This document shows positions 7,375-14,493 of a stretch of 37,904 nt of DNA, piece by piece. Position numbers and translations under genes: made by a program. Origin of the DNA: Sedimenticola sp. GTDB taxonomy: Bacteria > Pseudomonadota > Gammaproteobacteria > Chromatiales > Chromatiaceae. The DNA lies in contig JAUXBK010000002.1 in NCBI GenBank assembly GCA_030619405.1, positions 1-37,904 of the forward strand, in the 5' to 3' direction. Positions within the stretch are counted from its first letter, which is position 1. Each line of letters starts with the position of its first letter. The notes beneath the pieces are model-generated. The model made no database searches. It saw nothing but the letters and a program-made list of their open reading frames with translations, and had not been told where the DNA came from.

Positions 7375-8760
7375 GTGATCCGATGGTTGAATGATGTGAA
7401 TAAAAAATCCAAACCAAAAACGGGTATCTATCACGCCCCCTGGGAAAAGAGTTTCGACAAGATCCTCACCCCCTTTGAAGAGTTCATACACCGCCAGACC
7501 ACTAGTGGTCTGCTGTTGATGGGTACGGCCGTTCTCGCATTGGTATTGGCCAATGGGCCGCTGGCCTCCGCCTACGAACATCTGGTGCACACCCCCATCG
7601 GCCTTGCCATCGGTGGCTGGACGCTGGAAATGACCCTGCACCACTGGATCAACGATGGCCTGATGGCGCTGTTCTTCTTCGTGGTCGGCCTGGAATTGAA
7701 ACGCGAAATGCTGGTCGGGGAATTGGCCAACCCCCGTCATGCCACGTTGCCAATCGCAGCGGCAGTGGGGGGCATGGTCGTGCCTGCCTTGATCTATTAT
7801 GCCATCAATCCAGACGGCGACGCCGCACTCGGTTGGGGAATCCCCATGGCCACCGACATCGCTTTTGCCATCGGGGCACTGGCCTTGCTGGCGAGCCGGG
7901 TGCCCAAGGCATTGATCACTTTTCTGGTGGCGCTGGCCATTGTGGACGATCTGGGCGCGGTGATGGTGATAGCGGTGTTTTATACCGATACTATTGCGCT
8001 CGTTCCCCTGGCGGCCGCCGGCGCTTTGTTCGCTTTGCTGTTGCTGTTCAATCAGATCGGCATCCGCAAAACCCTGCCCTATTTTGTGGTCGCGGTGCTG
8101 CTGTGGTACGCCTTTCTGCAATCCGGTGTGCACGCTACGCTGGCCGGCATTCTGGGAGCTCTGTCGGTACCAGCGACACCCAAGTACAACCCGGAGCGTT
8201 TCAGTAAACACATCCGGGAGCTGATGCACCGTTTCGATGCCAGCCACCAGCCCGGCAAGAGCATCATGACCAATGACGCACTGCGTGCCGTGGTGCAGAC
8301 CCTGGAAAACGGCGTGCACAGTGTCGAAGCCCCGCTGCAGCGACTGGAACATATCTGGCACATGCCGGTGGCCTACCTGGTCATACCGATCTTTGCCCTG
8401 GCCAATGCCGGCATCCCGCTGGCATTCGATTCACTGGGTGAAGCCCTGACCCATCCGGTGACACTTGGCGTGTCGTTGGGTCTGGTGCTGGGCAAGTTCA
8501 TCGGTATCACCGGCGCCAGCTGGCTGGTGCTGAAACTGGGTGTGGCGGAGTTGCCCAAAGATACCCGATTCACCCAGATCGCCGGTGTGTCGCTACTGGC
8601 GGGGATCGGATTCACCATGTCCATATTTGTTGCCCAGCTTGGATTCGGTGGGCGCGAGGATCTGCTGCTGATGGCCAAGACAGGCATTCTTGCCGCCTCC
8701 CTGCTGGCGGGAATAACCGGTTTCATCTGGCTCTATCTGGTAAGCAAACTGTCCCGATGA
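7375..8760 (+). CDS. nhaA: Na+/H+ antiporter NhaA
   Basis: About 12 membrane helices with the NhaA signatures ATDIAFAIGALALLASRVP and ALAIVDDLGAVMVIAVFYT, in which the adjacent aspartates correspond to E. coli D163/D164, the ion-binding pair. Known reaction: exchange of about 2 H+ in for 1 Na+ (or Li+) out across the inner membrane, active at alkaline pH. Helix-loop order and the C-terminal GVSLLAGIGFTMSIFVAQLGF region are complete. The start is uncertain: GTG at 7375 has a weak GAAG upstream; GTG at 7396 and TTG at 7342 are in frame. The gene starts directly after a long repeat element, so its regulation may derive from that element. It is followed by a 112-bp gap to ubiU. Confidence 0.93.
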   Translation: MIRWLNDVNKKSKPKTGIYHAPWEKSFDKILTPFEEFIHRQTTSGLLLMGTAVLALVLANGPLASAYEHLVHTPIGLAIGGWTLEMTLHHWINDGLMALFFFVVGLELKREMLVGELANPRHATLPIAAAVGGMVVPALIYYAINPDGDAALGWGIPMATDIAFAIGALALLASRVPKALITFLVALAIVDDLGAVMVIAVFYTDTIALVPLAAAGALFALLLLFNQIGIRKTLPYFVVAVLLWYAFLQSGVHATLAGILGALSVPATPKYNPERFSKHIRELMHRFDASHQPGKSIMTNDALRAVVQTLENGVHSVEAPLQRLEHIWHMPVAYLVIPIFALANAGIPLAFDSLGEALTHPVTLGVSLGLVLGKFIGITGASWLVLKLGVAELPKDTRFTQIAGVSLLAGIGFTMSIFVAQLGFGGREDLLLMAKTGILAASLLAGITGFIWLYLVSKLSR

Positions 8761-8791
8761 TCCATTTGGTCGCCGTTCACGGTTACTCCAT

Positions 8792-8805
8792 TTGATATGG
8801 GTCAT
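8792..8805 (+). promoter_or_regulatory. Possible FNR/Anr-like box upstream of ubiU
   Basis: TTGATATGGGTCAT matches the palindrome TTGAT-N4-ATCAA at 8 of 10 positions: the left half is perfect, the right half 3 of 5. It lies 67-80 bp before the ubiU ATG. In E. coli, ubiUV are under FNR control, so a site here would make sense, but the match is weak. Confidence 0.3.
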
Positions 8806-8872
8806 GTACCCGAGGAGTGGAGTGGATTGAAATGGACATTTTTGGGTTGCAATCTCTGAGTGGTCTTCCTTG

Positions 8873-9868
8873 ATGGAACTGGTCTGTCCGGCAGGTAATC
8901 TTCCTTCGCTGAAAGCGGCTGTGGACAATGGAGCAGATGCGGTCTATTTCGGCTTTCGGGATGACACCAATGCCCGCCATTTCGCCGGGCTCAATTTCGG
9001 ACCCGCAAAGATTGCGAAGGGGATTCGCTACGCCCGCCAGCGTGGAGTGAAGGTGTTTCTTGCGCTCAATACCTACCCACAGCCCGCCGGCTGGTCACGC
9101 TGGCAGAACGCGGTGGATCAGGCGGCGGATCTCCGGGTGGATGCCATGATCGCCGCCGATATCGGGGTGCTGGATTATGCAGCCGAACGCTATCCGGAGT
9201 TGAATCTGCACCTCTCGGTCCAGGGCTCTGCCACCAACTATGAGGCATTGAAGTTCTACCAGGACAATTTCGCTGTCCGGCGGGCGGTGCTGCCCCGGGT
9301 GCTCTCACTCAGCCAGGTGCAGCAGCTGGTCGAACACAGCCCGGTGCAGGTGGAGGTGTTCGGGTTCGGAAGCCTCTGCATCATGGTCGAGGGACGCTGC
9401 ATCCTCTCATCCTACGCGACCGGTCGCTCCCCCAACACCTTTGGCGCCTGCTCACCGGCCAGTCACGTCGAGTGGAGAGAGACCGCCCTCGGTCTGGAGA
9501 CCCACTTGGGCGGCATCCTGATCGAGCGCTGCGGCACCGGGGAGAAGGCAGGCTACCCAACGCTCTGTAAAGGGAGCTTCAATGTGGGTGGCAACACCTA
9601 TCATGCACTCGAGGAACCCACCAGCCTCAATACCCTGGAGCTGCTCCCCTCACTCCATGCTGCCGGTGTGGCGGCAATAAAGATCGAGGGGCGCCAGCGC
9701 AGCCCGGTGTATGTGGCACAGGTGACCCGAGTGTGGCGTGCGGCGCTCGACGCCTGCCAGCGGGATCCCGACAACTACAGGCCCAGACACGAATGGATGG
9801 CAGAGCTGAGCAAAGTCTCTGAAGGCACCCAGACGACCCTCGGCGCCTACAGCAGGCCCTGGCAGTGA
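8873..9868 (+). CDS. ubiU: UbiU, O2-independent ubiquinone hydroxylation protein (U32 peptidase family)
   Basis: U32-family protein beginning MELVCPAGNLPSLKAAVDNGADAVY. Four cysteines fall at residues 169, 176, 193 and 232 when counted from the ATG at 8873, the same numbers as the 4Fe-4S ligands reported for E. coli UbiU; this supports that start over the TTG one codon earlier. Known role: with UbiV and UbiT it performs the three hydroxylations of ubiquinone biosynthesis without oxygen, using prephenate as oxygen donor. It is followed 23 bp later by ubiV on the same strand, so they form an operon. It is soluble and cytoplasmic, forming a heterodimer with UbiV. The presence of the set implies quinone-based anaerobic respiration, for example denitrification. 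Confidence 0.95.
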   Translation: MELVCPAGNLPSLKAAVDNGADAVYFGFRDDTNARHFAGLNFGPAKIAKGIRYARQRGVKVFLALNTYPQPAGWSRWQNAVDQAADLRVDAMIAADIGVLDYAAERYPELNLHLSVQGSATNYEALKFYQDNFAVRRAVLPRVLSLSQVQQLVEHSPVQVEVFGFGSLCIMVEGRCILSSYATGRSPNTFGACSPASHVEWRETALGLETHLGGILIERCGTGEKAGYPTLCKGSFNVGGNTYHALEEPTSLNTLELLPSLHAAGVAAIKIEGRQRSPVYVAQVTRVWRAALDACQRDPDNYRPRHEWMAELSKVSEGTQTTLGAYSRPWQ

Positions 9869-9891
9869 TTGGGTGAGGGCCCGAAAAATAT

Positions 9892-10806
9892 ATGGACAGA
9901 CGACCCAGACTCTCCCTCGGACCGGTGCTCTACTACTGGCCCAGGGAGCAGTTGCTCGCATTCTACGAACAGGTGGCCGCATCGCCGGTGGATATCGTCT
10001 ACCTCGGTGAGTCGGTCTGCTCCAAGCGCACACTGATGCGTACCGACGACTGGTTCGATCTCGCTGCCCGTCTCCAGGCGGCAGGCAAGGAGGTGGTCAT
10101 CTCCACCCTGGCCCTGCTCGAGGCCGAATCCGAGTTGAAACGGCTCAAGCGCATCTGTGACAACGGGGAGTACCTGGTCGAAGCCAACGACATGGGGGCG
10201 GTGCAGTTGATGCGGGACAAGACCTTCGTCGCCGGCCACAGCGTCAATATCTACAATGACCGCACCCTGGCACTGCTGGCCCGGCAGGGGCTGAAGCGCT
10301 GGGTCTTCCCTCTGGAACTCTCCCACCAGACGCTGGCGGATATGCAGGCAGCGCGCCCGCCAGGTGTGGAAACCGAGCTGTTTGCCTATGGTCGCCTGCC
10401 GCTGGCCTATTCGGCGCGCTGCTTTACCGCGCGGGCCCACAATCTGCCGAAGGACGACTGCCAATACCGTTGCCTCGACTATCCGGACGGCCTGACGCTC
10501 TCCGCCCAGGACGATACCCGGTTCCTCGCGCTCAACGGCATCCAGACCCAGTCCGCCCACACCTGTAACCTGCTGGGCGAACTGGATCGCATACGTGAGC
10601 TTGGGGTGGAGGTGGTGCGCATCAGCCCCCAGTCACACCATATGGAGCGGATAATCGAGACCTTCCATAAATGTCTGGACGGGGAGATGGCACCGGCAGC
10701 GGGGCATGCGTCACTGGAACCGCTGATGCCGGTTGGCTCGTGCAACGGCTACTGGCACGGTGAGGCGGGCATGATGTCCCAGTCCCAGGCTGCGATCGAG
10801 GGATGA
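9892..10806 (+). CDS. ubiV: UbiV, O2-independent ubiquinone hydroxylation protein (U32 peptidase family)
   Basis: A second, shorter U32-family protein directly after ubiU. Cysteines at 43, 177, 190 and 194 reproduce the spacing of the E. coli UbiV iron-sulfur ligands (39, 180, 193, 197), including the final C-x12-C-x3-C (ARCFTARAHN to DDCQYRC). The first ligand is displaced by a few residues, consistent with a slightly longer N-terminus here. GTGAGG upstream of the ATG at 9892 may act as ribosome-binding site. It is the partner of UbiU in anaerobic ubiquinone hydroxylation. It ends 29 bp from the convergent ubiT gene, so all three genes of the pathway are physically linked. Confidence 0.95.
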   Translation: MDRRPRLSLGPVLYYWPREQLLAFYEQVAASPVDIVYLGESVCSKRTLMRTDDWFDLAARLQAAGKEVVISTLALLEAESELKRLKRICDNGEYLVEANDMGAVQLMRDKTFVAGHSVNIYNDRTLALLARQGLKRWVFPLELSHQTLADMQAARPPGVETELFAYGRLPLAYSARCFTARAHNLPKDDCQYRCLDYPDGLTLSAQDDTRFLALNGIQTQSAHTCNLLGELDRIRELGVEVVRISPQSHHMERIIETFHKCLDGEMAPAAGHASLEPLMPVGSCNGYWHGEAGMMSQSQAAIEG

Positions 10807-10835
10807 TTTAGGCTGCTCAGCGGAAACAGACGGGG

Positions 10836-11369
10836 TCAGGATGTGCGGCCGGTCATAGGCCGTTTGCGGCCCAGGGGGCCGAACTCGGGAATCCGACTGA
10901 TGACGGCCGTCGCACCATCGAGCAGTTTGAGCAACAGGCCGAGGCGGTCGTCCAGCTCCAGGGCATCGAGGAAGTTCTTCACGTAGAGGCCCAGCTCGGT
11001 ATCGCCACCCAGACGCAGCCTGCGATTGAAGAACAGGGTGTCGGGGTCCTCGCGGCGGGTCGCCAGCAGAAGAAAGTCGTAGATCGAACCCTCGATACTG
11101 AGATCGTGGGGCAAACTGCTGTCCGCCGCTCTGAGTTTTCCGTTCAGCAGCGTGATGCGGTAGCTGAGACGGGCATCCACGACATCGACCAGCATCACCT
11201 TCTGCTCGAGAAACTCCAGCTCACCATCTGCGAGTTCCGGGGCAAAAATGCGGTTGAGAATCTTTACCAGCACCTGACTGTGAGCCGCACTGGGGATGAG
11301 CCCCAGCGGGAAGGCAAATGGTTTAGGCAACAAGGGGGAGCGTGAAAGATGGTCAGTAGTGTTACTCAT
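10836..11369 (-). CDS. ubiT: UbiT, SCP2-domain accessory factor for anaerobic ubiquinone synthesis
   Basis: A 177-residue protein with an SCP2 (sterol-carrier-like) lipid-binding fold: ILNRIFAPELADGELEFLEQKVMLVDVVDARLSYRITLLNG, then DLSIEGSIYDFLLLATRREDPDTLFFNRRLRLGGDTELGLYVKNFLDALELDD. Family knowledge: UbiT binds lipids and is required with UbiUV for oxygen-independent ubiquinone production, probably by presenting hydrophobic intermediates. A GGGAG ribosome-binding site precedes the ATG. It is convergent with ubiV, unlike the divergent ubiT/ubiUV layout in E. coli, so it has its own promoter, probably in the 91-bp gap before mobA. Confidence 0.93.
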   Translation of the reverse strand: MSNTTDHLSRSPLLPKPFAFPLGLIPSAAHSQVLVKILNRIFAPELADGELEFLEQKVMLVDVVDARLSYRITLLNGKLRAADSSLPHDLSIEGSIYDFLLLATRREDPDTLFFNRRLRLGGDTELGLYVKNFLDALELDDRLGLLLKLLDGATAVISRIPEFGPLGRKRPMTGRTS

Positions 11370-11460
11370 AATGGGCTCCCGCTGTTGATATCCGGCCAGT
11401 CTGTATCCTTATGGATCAGGCGGTTTTTGTCAACGCCTGAAAATGGAAGGTTTTTTGTAA

Positions 11461-12081
11461 CTATTCAGCACTGTCTGTGAATCGTGGCGGTCCCTCCTGC
11501 AGCAGTCGGTCGCGATCCGCCGGGGTATTGATATTGCGAAAGGCATTGGCGGAATCGGTGAAATCGGCCAAGGTTACCCGATGTTGCCCATACCAAAGTT
11601 CGATCTTGCGATCACCCCGGGCCAGATATTGCGCCAGGCTTGCGATCAGTGCCCGAGGGATCAAGGCGTACACCGGCTGCAAGCGGGTCCCGTCATGGGC
11701 GACGGCAAGTTCCGCATCGCTGAGTTCCAGAGCGCTCTTCATGCGCTCCACATAGTCGGTCGGCAGCAGTGGCCCGTCGCAGGGCAGGGTAATTATATAA
11801 GGTGTGGAACTGGCTTGCAGCGCAGTGTGAAAACCAGCCAGAGGACCTTGGTAATCGCTGAGCTCGTCGGACAGCACAGGATGACCGAAGCACTGGTAGC
11901 GCTCAAGGTTGCGATTAGCGTTGATCAGGACTGCGCCGGCTTGTGGGGCGATAGCTGCGAGAACGTACTCGATCAGTGCCCGCCCACCCAGGTTCACCAG
12001 CCCCTTGTCCACGCCGCCCATGCGCCGGCCACGGCCGCCTGCGAGTATTACCGCGGTGATCTCCTCGTTGCTGATGCTCAT
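11461..12081 (-). CDS. mobA: MobA, molybdenum cofactor guanylyltransferase
   Basis: Nucleotidyltransferase fold with the glycine-rich GTP-binding loop LAGGRGRRMGG (residues 13-23) followed by DKGL, and the QGPLAGFHTAL and LPCDGPLLP motifs typical of MobA. Reaction: transfers GMP from GTP to molybdopterin-Mo to form the bis-MGD cofactor of DMSO-reductase-family enzymes such as nitrate reductases and formate dehydrogenases. At 206 residues it is of usual length. It lies on the minus strand, 91 bp upstream of ubiT. Its link with the ubiUVT genes fits a set used for anaerobic respiration. Confidence 0.95.
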   Translation of the reverse strand: MSISNEEITAVILAGGRGRRMGGVDKGLVNLGGRALIEYVLAAIAPQAGAVLINANRNLERYQCFGHPVLSDELSDYQGPLAGFHTALQASSTPYIITLPCDGPLLPTDYVERMKSALELSDAELAVAHDGTRLQPVYALIPRALIASLAQYLARGDRKIELWYGQHRVTLADFTDSANAFRNINTPADRDRLLQEGPPRFTDSAE

Positions 12082-12301
12082 TCCGGTTTGCTGTCCACGG
12101 TTTATGGGTCGGTCCTGTCATCGTGATCAAAGCGGATTGAACACAGCCATATTCCAGACAAAAAAGCGGTCACCTGACGAACACACTTTTACAGGATAGC
12201 TTGGTATTTATCAACGACTCTATGCGGACACAGAAGCGGAAGGGAGCAGCATGTCGCCTCATCGGTGAACTCATTCGCAGCCACAAAACTAAAATACAAT
12301 C

Positions 12302-12310
12302 TGGTATGAT
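12302..12310 (+). promoter_or_regulatory. Candidate extended -10 element for pckA
   Basis: TGGTATGAT fits an extended -10 (TGnTATAAT, one mismatch) 47 bp before the pckA ATG; no good -35 is visible, as is usual for this promoter type. The rest of the 276-bp mobA-pckA divergent gap shows nothing I can name. Confidence 0.35.
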
Positions 12311-12357
12311 AATTTGCCTTTGATAGTTCTTTGATCAAATAAACCCAGGAGTGAGTT

Positions 12358-13935
12358 ATGAGCAGTATAGATCTGGATTACCTGTCTTTGCATCCGGACA
12401 TCACCTGTTACCGCTGGCCTACGCCAAGATTGGTAGAGCAGGCGGTGAAGAACAACGAAGGTCATCTGCTGCATAATCTTGCACTGGCTGTGCGTACCGG
12501 GCACACCGGACGTTCTCCCAAGGATCGCTTCATAGTGGATGATGAGATGACCCATTCGTCCATTTCATGGAATGACATAAACCAGCCGATCAGTGAGGCC
12601 GCTTTCGATGGAGTATTCGCTCGGGTAAAGCAGTATTTTCGTGCCTACAGCGCCTATGTGGAGGATGTCTATGCAGGCGCTGACAGCCGTTACCGGGTGC
12701 CGATACGTTTCATCGGCACGGCCGCCTGGCAGGCCCTGTTCGTGCGCAATATGTTTGTCTTGCCAAAGTCAGAGAAGTTAGAAGAGTTCGAGCCTGCATG
12801 GAATATAGTAGCGGCCCCACAGATGAGCGTGGATGAGCCGACTGCCCATGAACTCGGATTGAGATCGAACGACTTCGTCCTGATTAATTTCAGCAAGAAG
12901 CTGATTTTGATCGGTGGCACCGGTTACGCCGGTGAGATCAAGAAATCGGTATTCACCGTATTGAATTATCTCCTGCCGAAGCGGGGGATACTGCCCATGC
13001 ATTCGTCGGTTAATGTAAGCAATGATGATGTTGTTACCGTCTTTTTTGGTCTTTCCGGTACCGGAAAGACCACGCTTTCGATGGACCCGGAACGACGCTT
13101 CCTGGGTGATGACGAACATGGATGGAGCGACGATGGTGTCTATAACTTCGAAGGAGGATGCTACGCAAAAACCATTCGCCTCTCCGCTGAAGATGAGCCT
13201 CTGATCTATGCGGCGACTGAACGTCATGGTACAACGATAGAGAATGTGGCCTGGAATCCTCTCACCCGCTTTATAGACTATAACGATGGTGATTATACGG
13301 AGAATGGCCGGGCTTCGTTTTCCATCGATGCCATTCCCAATGCTATTCAAAGTGGACAGACCGGACATCCGGACTGCATTATTTTTCTGACCGCCGATGC
13401 GTTCGGTGTATTACCGCCGGTAGCCCGGTTATCCCCCAAGCAGGCGGCTTACCATTTCAGCCTGGGATACACCGCAAAAGTGGCCGGCACCGAACGTGGT
13501 GTGAAGGAACCAGAACCGGTGTTCAGCGCCCTTTATGGCGAACCCTTCTTCCCGCGCAATCACTCTGAATATATTCAGCTCTTCATGGACAAGATTCGTC
13601 AGCATGAGGTACCCGTGTGGTTGGTAAATACGGGTTGGACCGGCGGTAAGTTCGGGGTGGGCAAGCGCATCGATATCCCTGTTACAAGGGCGATCATCCG
13701 AGCCATTCAGAGCGGCGAACTCAACGATGTGAAGTTTGAACGCGACAAGGTTTTTGGATTCGACGTCCCCTCCAGTTGTCCGGGTGTACCTTCCAGAATA
13801 CTTGATCCTGCCTCAACGTGGAGAGACAGGGGAGCCTACGAGATAGAGCAGCGAGCACTGGCGGAGAAATTTATCGAACGCGCCAATTCCCTTGATTTGC
13901 CGTCCGAGGTAGCGCGCCAGAATCCTCAGGTTTAG
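12358..13935 (+). CDS. pckA: ATP-dependent phosphoenolpyruvate carboxykinase
   Basis: The 525-residue protein carries the kinase-1a loop GLSGTGKTTLS (residues about 231-241), the metal-binding FLGDDEHGWSDDGVYNFEGGCYAK region and the RIDIPVTRAIIRAI tail motif of ATP-type PEPCKs. Reaction: oxaloacetate plus ATP gives PEP plus CO2 plus ADP, the first step of gluconeogenesis, or the reverse in some autotroph-like or fermentative bacteria. A strong AGGAGTG ribosome-binding site precedes the ATG. Its codon use looks more AT-tolerant than that of its neighbours, a hint of different history but not proof. A ppdK gene 3.3 kb away also acts at the PEP node. It is convergent with the DUF4124 gene, 19 bp away. 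Confidence 0.97.
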   Translation: MSSIDLDYLSLHPDITCYRWPTPRLVEQAVKNNEGHLLHNLALAVRTGHTGRSPKDRFIVDDEMTHSSISWNDINQPISEAAFDGVFARVKQYFRAYSAYVEDVYAGADSRYRVPIRFIGTAAWQALFVRNMFVLPKSEKLEEFEPAWNIVAAPQMSVDEPTAHELGLRSNDFVLINFSKKLILIGGTGYAGEIKKSVFTVLNYLLPKRGILPMHSSVNVSNDDVVTVFFGLSGTGKTTLSMDPERRFLGDDEHGWSDDGVYNFEGGCYAKTIRLSAEDEPLIYAATERHGTTIENVAWNPLTRFIDYNDGDYTENGRASFSIDAIPNAIQSGQTGHPDCIIFLTADAFGVLPPVARLSPKQAAYHFSLGYTAKVAGTERGVKEPEPVFSALYGEPFFPRNHSEYIQLFMDKIRQHEVPVWLVNTGWTGGKFGVGKRIDIPVTRAIIRAIQSGELNDVKFERDKVFGFDVPSSCPGVPSRILDPASTWRDRGAYEIEQRALAEKFIERANSLDLPSEVARQNPQV

Positions 13936-13954
13936 GGCCGCCGGAGCAGGAACC

Positions 13955-14419
13955 CTATCTGGGTCCCGGTCTCCCCACTCGGGGGGCCGGTCGGGGGGCA
14001 GGCAGCGGGACGGGGCGTCCCGCGCCCGGTCTGTTGCCATCCTGCAGTCTGCGCTCTCTTATCTCCTCCCGCGGCTGCGGATCGCTCCATCGGCTGTACC
14101 CGCCGTATTCCAGGCGCCCCTCTCCGCTCTCTTCCCTTGTCTCAGAGGGGCTGTTCAGCGCCTGCTCCTGCTGTTCCAGGCGCTGCTTTTCCAGCTCATC
14201 GGCCATCTTTTCGGTCTGTTTCAGGTTCTTTTCCGCCGCTTCCACATTGGCCTGGGAAGGTGCAGGTGCCAGCGGCACCGCTTCCACCTCTACCGAATTC
14301 GACGGCGGGGTTGAAGAGTAGGTTACGTGGCCAGCGTCATCCACCGATTTATAGACCGTCTCTGCCGCAACCGGTGTCGCTGACAGCACGACCAGAAGGG
14401 ATAGCATATATCTTTGCAT
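13955..14419 (-). CDS. DUF4124-domain exported protein with Pro/Arg-rich tail
   Basis: The signal peptide (MQRYMLSLLVVLSATPVAA, cleavage near residue 19-20) is followed by the DUF4124 motif ETVYKSVDDAGHVTYSSTPP, a periplasmic domain of unknown function that is common in gammaproteobacteria. Then come a Gln/Glu-rich coiled coil (about 60-100) and a C-terminal segment of Pro, Arg and Gly. ATG at 14419 was chosen over 14449 because it opens directly with the signal peptide and has GGAG 11 nt upstream; the longer version would place extra residues before it. It is adjacent to, and co-oriented with, the upstream Cache-AlbA_2 gene. Confidence 0.82.
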   Translation of the reverse strand: MQRYMLSLLVVLSATPVAAETVYKSVDDAGHVTYSSTPPSNSVEVEAVPLAPAPSQANVEAAEKNLKQTEKMADELEKQRLEQQEQALNSPSETREESGEGRLEYGGYSRWSDPQPREEIRERRLQDGNRPGAGRPVPLPAPRPAPRVGRPGPR

Positions 14420-14448
14420 AAGATCTTTGACTCCAGTTTTTGTGATCA

Positions 14449-14476
14449 TTTACGGGATCATATAGATATTTAGCCG
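14449..14476. repeat. Solo end of a family i (GxxExxY-associated) element
   Basis: ACGGGATCATATAGATATTTAGCCG closely matches the outer part of the locus B ends (CACGGGATAAAAAGATATTC then AGCCGCGG). No partner end is visible nearby, so it looks like a leftover after deletion. It separates the DUF4124 and Cache-AlbA_2 genes. Confidence 0.45.
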
Positions 14477-14493
14477 GAAAAACTGCCTCCTCA

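Noticed and set aside
11370..11460. An FNR box upstream of ubiT
   Set aside because: TTGATATCCGGCCA shares only a half-site; not enough to call.
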